Assembly: GCA_965368335.1 (NCBI GenBank)
Contig: CBDUMN010000038.1
Coordinates: 1-30,200, forward strand
Reading direction: 5' to 3'
Origin: CBDUMN01 sp965368335
GTDB lineage: Bacteria > Pseudomonadota > Alphaproteobacteria > Rhodospirillales > JAPHRK01
DNA length: 30,200 nucleotides
Part shown: piece after piece, positions 24,275 to 30,200 of the stretch
Layout: each line of letters starts with the position of its first letter
Numbering within the stretch: position 1 is the stretch's first letter
Made by a program: the position numbers and the translations under genes
Notes under the pieces: generated by a model
Told to the model about the DNA's origin: nothing
The model's input: the letters and a program-made list of their open reading frames with translations, nothing else
Database searches by the model: none

Positions 24275-26804
24275 AACCCAGGAGAAGCTGCTTAAAGAGC
24301 TACTTCGTCACGATCTTGATTCTTTGGCAAGCTTGATAAGTGGCCATGAACCACCACTTGCATTTAGCGACACCAAAGCCACCGCGCTTCTCAATTTTGC
24401 TGAACGGTTATCAGTAAAACCAGATGATCAATCTAGATTAAGATGCCTCATGATTTGCGGGCTGCTTTGGGAGTATCGTAAAAGCTCTTGGAATGCGGCA
24501 CCCGCTTTCATGGTTAATTTATTGAGCCGCCTTGGCCTAGAGCCCGCTATGCCAATGGTTGATGAAGACTACAAGGCTTCTGGAAATAGGCTGCTACCCC
24601 TGGGAAGCCTGGGAATTGAAATGGCCGTGACTGCCAGATCATTTCTACATGAAGTCCAAATAGGAAATAATAAAAGAATTGAACTTTCCGATTTCCAGAA
24701 TAGGGTCTGGGAATCAATAGATAGCTCGGCTCGACTCGGCATTTCAGCACCGACATCAGCAGGTAAGTCATTTGTTCTTGTCCATAAAACCATTGACCTG
24801 CTGCAATCAAATCCTGGCACTGCAGTATTTGTCGTTCCCACTATAAGCTTAATACAACAGGTCTCCAGGGACCTTAAATTGGCAGCAAGTCTGGCTGGGC
24901 TCAATAGCATTGAAGTCTTGCAGAGCTTTGCCCCAATAGTACAGTCTACTACAAGTAAAGTGTTCGTTCTAACGCAGGAAAGAGCTTTAGCGGCTCTCAA
25001 CCAACCGAAAGCGCTTTTAGCTCCTAGAATTCTGGTGGTCGATGAAATTCAAAACATTGAGAGGGTAGCCAACGAAAACGACGAGCGTTCAAAAATTCTT
25101 TATGACGTAATTCAAGAGTTTGAAACAACGCGAAGCCCAGAAAGAGTCGTTATTAGTGGCCCTAGAATCGAAAACATCACACAGTTGACCTCCAATCTCT
25201 TTAACGGCCCAACAACCTCAATCACAGCAGACCTTCCACCCGTCGTAAACATCACATATTCCTTTGCTAAAGTGGCAGGGAAAACAGCAATTAAACAGTA
25301 CACACCGATTTTTCCTTCCCCACTTAGTAAAAGCATCAATCCGCAGGGCTTTGATCTCCAAAAAGCACTCGGGAAAAGGACATATACTCTAGATGTGCAG
25401 GATGTAATCAGCACGATTGTCAAAAATCTTAGCCAGGATGGGGGAACACTGGTTTTTTCTCCCACCTCAGACCAAGCCACTAAAACTGCAATCCAGCTTG
25501 CCGAAAATATTTCAATGGAATGCACAGGCAAAACTTCAGAACTGGCTGACTATTCGGCAGAAACAATTCACCCTGAATACGCCCTAAATCAAACACTTAA
25601 CTCTGGCATTGCCTTTCACCATGGGAAAATGCCTCCTCACGTCCGATGGGCTGTTGAAAAGGCGTTTAGCAATCTTCATGTCAGGGCACTTACCTGCACA
25701 ACCACCCTCATGCAAGGAGTAAACCTGCCCGCCAAAAATATCATTGCCATGAACCCCCACCTGTTTACTCGCAGAAGAGCCAATGGCGAAAATGCCAGCT
25801 TAACTGCATATGAATTTGCAAATCTTAGGGGCCGAGCAGGACGTCTTCTTAAAGATTTCGTTGGCAGGGCAATCGTCATTGATGAAGGCTCATTCACTGA
25901 GGAAGAGGTTGGCTTCGGCTTCCCTTCAAAATCTGTCGATACAGGTTTTGGCAGTCGTTTTGAACAAAACCGAAGAGTTGTCGGGGACTTTCTTGACTCT
26001 GGTAAACCACCAGAAAAGGAAGCCCCCTCAAATGATATTGTTGTTTATATCAGGCAATCCATATTCAAACATGGAGAAGAGGCTCTCAAACGACTGCGCC
26101 GAGTAGGTATTAATCTTACAGACAACGAATATAGCAATACCGCGAAGACGCTAGAGAGCATCAAAGCACCACGAGAAACAATTTTGGCATCGCCCTACTG
26201 GGACCCAATTGAACTCAACAAAATTTATGAACTTGCAATAGGCGGCGTAATCCCAGAGTTACCTAAAACTCCCTACGCTAGCGGGTTTCAGCGTAGTATC
26301 GAGGCTCTAGTCGAAAGCCTCCGAACACACACTCCATTCTATTTTCAAAAGCATCTGGGTACTGCCAATGAAAAAAGAGTTCGTACTTTGGCTATCTATG
26401 CGAAAAAATGGGGTTCAGAAAGGCCATTGAAGGAAATCATCGATTGGGGAATCGAACCGCTTGATTGGAAGATTATTGATAAAAGGCTTGCCGATATTGG
26501 CAGCAACGTAATGTACGAGCTACCAAAGTTGTTGCGTCCAGTGACGACAATGCAAGATAAAGAGAACCCAGTTCTGGGATTCATTGAACTCGGGGCCTCA
26601 AGACCAAATGCACGCAGGTTAATTGAGCTTGGTCTTCCAAGAGAAACCGCTATTAAGATCGGGGATAAACTGGAAGCTCATAAACAAGAAACCGAAATCA
26701 ATGACCGAAAGCTAATTGGTGATGCATTGAAAATTGCTGATCAAATGTCTGTCATAGAGAATGAGCAGGTTATTGACATTTTTTTGCCCGAGTTGCATGG
26801 GTAA
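24264..26804 (+). CDS. hamB: Hachiman SF2 helicase HamB
   Basis: An 846-residue superfamily 2 helicase of Ski2-like type. It has a ~150-residue N-terminal domain and Walker A APTSAGKS (162-169), and the Walker B box VVDEIQ (D260, E261). The second RecA domain has motif IV GTLVFSPT (394-401), motif V TTLMQGVNLP (480-489) and motif VI RGRAGR (522-527). A C-terminal helical region completes the protein. In Hachiman, HamB surveys DNA and controls HamA. The ATG at 24264 has GAGG nine bases upstream and overlaps the end of hamA by 11 bp, so the two are coupled; an alternative TTG lies at 24246. A hairpin terminator follows the stop. Confidence 0.85.
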   Translation: METETQEKLLKELLRHDLDSLASLISGHEPPLAFSDTKATALLNFAERLSVKPDDQSRLRCLMICGLLWEYRKSSWNAAPAFMVNLLSRLGLEPAMPMVDEDYKASGNRLLPLGSLGIEMAVTARSFLHEVQIGNNKRIELSDFQNRVWESIDSSARLGISAPTSAGKSFVLVHKTIDLLQSNPGTAVFVVPTISLIQQVSRDLKLAASLAGLNSIEVLQSFAPIVQSTTSKVFVLTQERALAALNQPKALLAPRILVVDEIQNIERVANENDERSKILYDVIQEFETTRSPERVVISGPRIENITQLTSNLFNGPTTSITADLPPVVNITYSFAKVAGKTAIKQYTPIFPSPLSKSINPQGFDLQKALGKRTYTLDVQDVISTIVKNLSQDGGTLVFSPTSDQATKTAIQLAENISMECTGKTSELADYSAETIHPEYALNQTLNSGIAFHHGKMPPHVRWAVEKAFSNLHVRALTCTTTLMQGVNLPAKNIIAMNPHLFTRRRANGENASLTAYEFANLRGRAGRLLKDFVGRAIVIDEGSFTEEEVGFGFPSKSVDTGFGSRFEQNRRVVGDFLDSGKPPEKEAPSNDIVVYIRQSIFKHGEEALKRLRRVGINLTDNEYSNTAKTLESIKAPRETILASPYWDPIELNKIYELAIGGVIPELPKTPYASGFQRSIEALVESLRTHTPFYFQKHLGTANEKRVRTLAIYAKKWGSERPLKEIIDWGIEPLDWKIIDKRLADIGSNVMYELPKLLRPVTTMQDKENPVLGFIELGASRPNARRLIELGLPRETAIKIGDKLEAHKQETEINDRKLIGDALKIADQMSVIENEQVIDIFLPELHG

Positions 26805-26806
26805 CC

Positions 26807-26836
26807 CTTCTTGACCTTTGGATAAGAAGAATTTTG
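26807..26836 (+). terminator. Possible Rho-independent terminator after hamB
   Basis: CTTCTTGACC (26807-26816), a TTT loop and GGATAAGAAG (26820-26829) pair with one mismatch and one G-T pair, followed by AATTTTG. The stem is AT-rich and the T run short, so it is a weak terminator at most. It begins 2 bases after the hamB stop. Confidence 0.5.
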
Positions 26837-26893
26837 TGATGGTGTGAGAGAGAATTTTTGCCTGAAAAAATTTTCAAAGATCGCCGCTTTAGT

Positions 26894-27145
26894 TTAGTGA
26901 TTTTGGCTCTTCCATTCCCGCAAATCCCTGATCACATTTTCAGCCTCAATGTCCAGGTGTTCGGCAATCTCAAGAAACTCACCAACATCTATTCGACGCT
27001 CTCCCAACTCATATCGAGAGACGAACTGCTGAGGTCGCCCCAGCTTTTCCGCCAACTCAACTTGAGTCAGTCCCGCATCCTTCCTGATCTGAACGAGAAG
27101 CTCTCTGAACCTTATGTAGGTAGGTGAGTTGATGGACTGACTCAT
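26894..27145 (-). CDS. XRE-family helix-turn-helix regulator
   Basis: An 83-residue DNA-binding protein made almost entirely of one HTH_3 (Cro/C1) domain, about residues 12-65, with the recognition region LTQVELAEKLGRPQQFVSRYELGERRIDVGEF. There is no effector domain. Such small XRE proteins repress their own and neighbouring promoters, in islands and defence loci. It is convergent with hamB and divergent from the small membrane protein gene. A CAAAAT-N5-ATTTTG repeat and a GTGTACAC palindrome lie 50-75 bp before its start and are candidate operators. Control of either flank is possible. Confidence 0.88.
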   Translation of the reverse strand: MSQSINSPTYIRFRELLVQIRKDAGLTQVELAEKLGRPQQFVSRYELGERRIDVGEFLEIAEHLDIEAENVIRDLREWKSQNH

Positions 27146-27196
27146 TCGTGTCGCCGGACAAGGAAATAGACCGGCACACCATGAGACACAGTTTGC

Positions 27197-27221
27197 GTGT
27201 ACACCAAAATGATGTATTTTG
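27197..27221. promoter_or_regulatory. Candidate XRE operators in the divergent gap
   Basis: GTGTACAC (27197-27204) is a perfect 8-bp palindrome, immediately followed by the inverted repeat CAAAAT-GATGT-ATTTTG (27205-27221). They lie between the divergent XRE and small-membrane-protein genes, where an autoregulatory operator is expected. Confidence 0.45.
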
Positions 27222-27301
27222 ATTTCCGATAACTACCATTACCGGGCAAGAAAATTGCCACCTTAAGGCTGAGAGAATGCCCTAATTTTTATTCAGATGA
27301 T

Positions 27302-27553
27302 GTGTCAGGCTTAACACAGGGGGAGAGAGTGGACTTTGTAATCTATATTGGCATGTTCGCATTTGGTTGGTTTATTGGCTCACGGCGTATGAGCAGGCTC
27401 CAACACGACTTCACTCAGCTCGAATATGTAATCAGAAAAGCTCAAGCATCCTTGATTAACGGCTTCCCTGCCGAGGCAAGAGATCATTTGCGTTCTGTTC
27501 TCCCCGAAAACCCAGGCCCACATACTCAGACTGCTATTTTGCAGCCCAAATGA
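27302..27553 (+). CDS. Small protein with one N-terminal membrane segment
   Basis: Up to 83 residues, not recognised. The hydrophobic stretch FVIYIGMFAFGWFIG (about 12-26) could be a single membrane helix with the basic SRRMSRL on the cytoplasmic side, followed by a soluble helix (LEYVIRKAQASLINGFPAEARDHLRSVL). The start is uncertain: GTG 27302 lacks a ribosome site, while GTG 27329 has GGGGGAG close upstream and would give a 74-residue product. It is divergent from the XRE gene, which may repress it. It is short enough that a chance frame cannot be fully excluded. Confidence 0.5.
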   Translation: MSGLTQGERVDFVIYIGMFAFGWFIGSRRMSRLQHDFTQLEYVIRKAQASLINGFPAEARDHLRSVLPENPGPHTQTAILQPK

Positions 27554-27612
27554 TCTTTTGCCCAAGGCCTAGCAGACCTTTTTCGCCACTAAGACCAAAA
27601 CTAGGATTAAGC

Positions 27613-28143
27613 ATGTTTGGATTCTTCAGTTTGTTCACTGGCCGCAAATACAGCAACGAAATAGCTGATTATCTCAAGATAGATCGTCGGCTCTACAGCT
27701 CTGCTCTCCTAGAGGCCGGTGTTTCATGGGGCACCCTGAAGCCCTATCAGAAAAATGGCACACCAATCGAAAAGATGGCCTTCCTACTAATGCCATCCTT
27801 TATCCAGGGCCTTGCTATCATCAAGCAGCGTTTCGGCGAACAACCCACGATAATCTCAGCTGAATACATAGTTCGCGACTGGATAAGTGAGCATGAACAA
27901 GAGTTACGTGACGCCGCTACAGAAGAAATCGTAAGTAGCGAATACCCTAACGGTCGTTTCAAGCTCACCTATCCCATCTACCGCGAAGAGCAACTCCGTG
28001 GTGAAGTGATCACACATGAATCAACCTATGCTCTTTACAGTGACGATTTGGAGGAACTGAAATCTCTTGCCCTAGTAAAACAACTTGGAGGGGCCGATAT
28101 CTCTCTAATCGATACGGAAACAGGCCATGCTATTTCAATTTAG
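27613..28143 (+). CDS. Unrecognised island protein, 176 residues
   Basis: A 176-residue protein of no family I know. It starts MFGFFSLFTGRKYS; the middle is helical (IEKMAFLLMPSFIQGLAIIKQRF, then YIVRDWISEHEQELRDAATEEI) and the C-terminus looks like beta-strands (FKLTYPIYREEQLRGEVI). There is no clear signal peptide or long membrane helix. AGGA lies seven bases before ATG 27613; the frame continues upstream to 27550 but that part has no ribosome site. It is on the same strand as the small membrane protein gene, 59 bp behind it, and convergent with the polymerase-like gene, with 45 bp between their stops. Confidence 0.65.
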   Translation: MFGFFSLFTGRKYSNEIADYLKIDRRLYSSALLEAGVSWGTLKPYQKNGTPIEKMAFLLMPSFIQGLAIIKQRFGEQPTIISAEYIVRDWISEHEQELRDAATEEIVSSEYPNGRFKLTYPIYREEQLRGEVITHESTYALYSDDLEELKSLALVKQLGGADISLIDTETGHAISI

Positions 28144-28188
28144 ATACCTAAAACGAATACTTCTCAGTAATGATACGACATTGATTCC

Positions 28189-29757
28189 TTAAGGATTATT
28201 GTCGGTATCCTCCTGTATTCTAGATAAATAGGATTTAAAGAGAGAGAGATTATTATGATACCTTTTCGTCTTGTTTGGGTAGCAACGGTCCATAAAAGAT
28301 TGGGCATCTTCTTTCGTCTCATACGGATAAAAGCTAAGTAAAATCCCTTCCAAAACTTCAACCCGTTCGGACACTTCTTTCATTGCTTTCTCTGGATTCA
28401 GAAGAGGCAAACCCATCTCTTCTTTGAAAGCTTCGTCCATCGTCTGAATGAGCAAATCCTCACAGCCTGCAGGTACGATATAGCTATCGTGCATTGTTAA
28501 AACTGGTATCGCTCGCTCCGTTAATTTCCTTATTATGAATTCCGTTATCCTTCCATCTCTGTTCATAAGGGAGATGCCAACGTCATTTCCAAAGAACTCT
28601 GCAATTGGAGAATGGCGATCTGCAAGAGCTTGATGAATTTGCCCGAGTTGATCGTCTTTCAAAGATTTAAGGGGGGAACGACTTGGCTGCTCACTTCGAA
28701 ATGCCTTATACGCCTTGGTTGGCGTTTTTGCGTTTAACAGCATTAGCATCAACCCTTTAGCGACGCTTCGGGCATCAACTCCCTCATCAAGAAAATCAAA
28801 CTCCCCAACGAAGTAAGGGTCCTCTCCAATCGCCTCCCAATAATTTATCCCTTGCTGGGCGTAGAGCATGACAACGTGAAGGCCAGAAAAATCAATCTCA
28901 TTGGTTGGATGATCATCTATAAAAATTTTAGAGCGCCACTTCTTCGGGCAACGCTGCCACCATCCTCCATAAAATCGTCCCCCACAATCCCAGGAGCCTC
29001 GGTTAAACACCCTCCGTACAAATTTGTCTCTTAGAGAAATGGTCAGCCAGTTTTTCCCTGCTTCAGCTTCCAACTCAATTCTTGGGTTCTCTAGTGTTGG
29101 GATATCGATGAATGTCCGGCGCAAGAGTTGGTTATATGCAAGTAATACCGCTGACATTACCTCCGTCTTGCTACTTGCCTCATAAGGCAAATCAACCTTT
29201 TCGAACCTTCCCTTTTCCCCTTCTAGTTCAGCAGGTTCCGTCTTTCTCAAAATCACAGTCACACGCTCTCTAGCTGGATAAATATCCAACAGAGAAAAAC
29301 GGGCTTCCGAAAACATTTGAATCAATTTTGAGGTAGGCCAAAGGCGGCTTCTGCGCCCCTTCTTTGTCCTTCTATCAAAAAATCCATCCTTATCCTCAGC
29401 GAGGCCTACTTCTTTGAGAATGTCCACGACCTCTACAACAAGGCTGGATATACCAAGTTCGTTGTAAATCGACCTTGCCTGATAGGCGTTGTTGCTTCTT
29501 GGTACGGCTAACAAACGATCTGGGTCTTCCGCCCAGAGGACATAGAGGTTGAGAAGAACAACCTTCAGATGCTTCCTGCGAATATCCCCTTTGCGACCCT
29601 GGAAATAAGCTTTGTAGATAGGCTCAACAAAAGCTTCTACGTCTGGGTGATCTGACCAAATATGAATGTCCAGGGGGCTAGAATAATCCCATTCTCGATC
29701 ATCTCCCGACGCCTCTGGATTAGATGGCGCAGGCCTACTATTTGCTTTGACTTCCAT
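28189..29757 (-). CDS. Putative family A / T7-like palm-domain polymerase
   Basis: About 522 residues (numbering from ATG 29769, which adds 4). The C-terminal half resembles the palm of family A DNA polymerases and single-subunit RNA polymerases: motif A-like EIDFSGLHVVMLYA with D293, motif B-like RSVAKGLMLMLLNAK (R334, K338), and motif C VLTMHDSYIVP with H427-D428-S. The SG-x-H after the motif A Asp and the HDS in motif C recall T7 RNA polymerase more than Pol I, while the motif B spacing recalls Pol I. No 3'-5' exonuclease domain is apparent; the N-terminal half (about 25-220) is helical and unrecognised. ATG 29757 follows a GGAGGGG site. Function unproven. Confidence 0.6.
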   Translation of the reverse strand: MEVKANSRPAPSNPEASGDDREWDYSSPLDIHIWSDHPDVEAFVEPIYKAYFQGRKGDIRRKHLKVVLLNLYVLWAEDPDRLLAVPRSNNAYQARSIYNELGISSLVVEVVDILKEVGLAEDKDGFFDRRTKKGRRSRLWPTSKLIQMFSEARFSLLDIYPARERVTVILRKTEPAELEGEKGRFEKVDLPYEASSKTEVMSAVLLAYNQLLRRTFIDIPTLENPRIELEAEAGKNWLTISLRDKFVRRVFNRGSWDCGGRFYGGWWQRCPKKWRSKIFIDDHPTNEIDFSGLHVVMLYAQQGINYWEAIGEDPYFVGEFDFLDEGVDARSVAKGLMLMLLNAKTPTKAYKAFRSEQPSRSPLKSLKDDQLGQIHQALADRHSPIAEFFGNDVGISLMNRDGRITEFIIRKLTERAIPVLTMHDSYIVPAGCEDLLIQTMDEAFKEEMGLPLLNPEKAMKEVSERVEVLEGILLSFYPYETKEDAQSFMDRCYPNKTKRYHNNLSLFKSYLSRIQEDTDNNP

Positions 29758-29769
29758 CACCCCCTCCAT

Positions 29770-30061
29770 TTCTCATTTTTTTGAGATTAACCTCTACAGC
29801 CTGGGGTTTTCTAAGGCTTTTTCTCCAGACCCTAATAAAATCAATGTGTTGATTCCTTTGAAAGACCGCTATCCAGAAGAAATATTAGCCCTTTAAGAAC
29901 CCCGACATGACCAAGGTATCACCCCTCATAATGGGAGCGTTTTAGAGTCAAAACTCGCTAATTTCCCTGAGAAATTTTTAAGCGGCTATGCAGATATATG
30001 AAAAGCCAGTTACCCCCCTGCCACCCCCCCTTACCTTCTTGTCAGGAATTCTACGTTAATC
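29770..30061. other. Non-coding stretch before the tRNA fragment
   Basis: About 290 bases with no supported gene. A short frame on the plus strand ends at 29896 (TAA, after GAAATATTAGCCCTT) and reads protein-like for about 40 residues, but has no ribosome site. Two C runs (C6 and C7) lie near 30015-30033. I see no terminator or further att-like sequence until 30062. Confidence 0.4.
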
Positions 30062-30119
30062 GCCGCCTTAGCCCAGCTGGTAGAGCACGGCCACAGCCCT
30101 GCTGTGCAGCATCGCATTC
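30062..30119 (+). tRNA. 5' half of a tRNA-Thr-like gene, interrupted
   Basis: On the plus strand GCCGCCT (acceptor, complementary to AGGCGGC of the fragment at 20729), TA, GCCC, AGCTGGTA, GAGC and A26 are all present (30062-30087). A 24-base insertion follows (30088-30111), holding a CACAG-CCCTG-CTGTG hairpin and flanked by AGCA repeats. Then comes TCGCATTC (30112-30119), the beginning of the anticodon stem and loop, after which the tRNA sequence stops. D-stem position 12 is C opposite A23, a mismatch. It is not a functional tRNA gene as it stands. Its orientation is opposite to that of the 3' half. Confidence 0.65.
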
Positions 30120-30200
30120 AACATTTAGTGTGCATCAACTGTGAAAAGTGTGAACGAGCAAAGCCCTTGCCTTCAAGACAAAGGATTCCTAGAATCAAGG

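Larger units (their letters stand above)
20729..30200. mobile_element. tRNA-Thr-targeted integrative island, right end outside the window or rearranged
   Basis: The left boundary is the 3' half of tRNA-Thr(CGT), adjacent to a tyrosine recombinase gene. From here on, base composition and codon use turn visibly more AT-rich and the genes are defence-type or unknown (Mrr-like nuclease, HamAB, XRE, polymerase-like). No structural phage, conjugation or replication-initiation genes are in the window. The right boundary is unclear: a tRNA-Thr 5' half appears at 30062, but inverted, so the intact restored tRNA is either outside the window or was lost by inversion. Confidence 0.8.

Noticed and set aside
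29751..29896. Short protein-like frame on the plus strand
   Set aside because: No start or ribosome site, below 50 residues, overlaps the start of the polymerase-like gene.
20729..30118. Direct repeat TCGCATT at both ends as attL/attR
   Set aside because: The 7-bp direct repeat exists (20762 and 30112), but excision there would not rebuild a tRNA, and 7 bp is too short to stand alone as evidence.
30062..30200. tRNA interrupted by a group I intron
   Set aside because: The break is close to the anticodon, but the sequence after 30119 shows no intron core elements, and no 3' tRNA half follows in the remaining 80 bases.
1..30200. CRISPR arrays, insertion sequences, rRNA operons
   Set aside because: No regularly spaced repeats, transposase genes with terminal repeats, or rRNA sequence were seen on either strand.

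Overview
The window looks like the chromosome of an alphaproteobacterium, most likely a member of the Rhodospirillales. The support is the GC-rich, GCC/GAC/CTG-heavy codon use of the first ~18.8 kb, the tesA-ybbA-ybbP cluster, the bacteriohemerythrin and c'-type cytochrome, a TTAA-N7-TTAA CtrA-like box, and an inverted repeat of the type scattered through many alphaproteobacterial genomes. The genus cannot be named from the sequence alone.

Core region, 1-18.9 kb. Two overlapping glycosyltransferase genes (GT9 and GT4, minus strand) face an ABHD10-like hydrolase plus beta-carbonic anhydrase pair. After a REP-like repeat come a YeeZ-like SDR gene and, divergently, an overlapping three-gene unit (exported TPR protein, unknown 150-residue protein, HAD phosphatase). 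A minus-strand run follows: thpR, tas-like aldo/keto reductase, a FIST-domain protein and tesA. The tesA gene is divergent from, and overlaps at its 5' end, the ybbA-ybbP ABC exporter genes, which run directly into a MATE transporter gene. Next are a Bax-inhibitor-1 protein, an orphan cytosolic histidine kinase, a 2-hydroxyacid dehydrogenase, a bacteriohemerythrin and a J-domain protein.

Transition, 18.9-20.7 kb. A ~0.9 kb AT-rich stretch without a convincing gene carries CtrA-like boxes and repeated GTTAAC motifs. It is followed by a cytochrome c'-family gene and a frameshifted gene remnant.

Accessory island, 20.73 kb to at least 30.2 kb. It starts at the 3' half of a tRNA-Thr(CGT) gene, cut in the anticodon loop, with a tyrosine recombinase gene starting 45 bp away. 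Base composition and codon use become visibly more AT-rich. The cargo is an Mrr-type nuclease gene with a long unrecognised C-terminal half, a two-gene Hachiman anti-phage system (hamA nuclease, hamB helicase), an XRE repressor with a candidate operator, two unrecognised genes, and a ~522-residue protein with motifs resembling the A, B and C palm motifs of family A DNA polymerases and T7-like RNA polymerases. At 30062 there is an isolated tRNA-Thr 5' half in inverted orientation to the left 3' half, followed by a 24-nt insertion.

The island is therefore a tRNA-targeted integrative element carrying at least one known defence system (Hachiman), a probable second one (the Mrr-like nuclease) and a polymerase-like gene of unknown role. 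The polymerase-like gene, its two unrecognised neighbours and the split, inverted tRNA are the parts most likely to be new.
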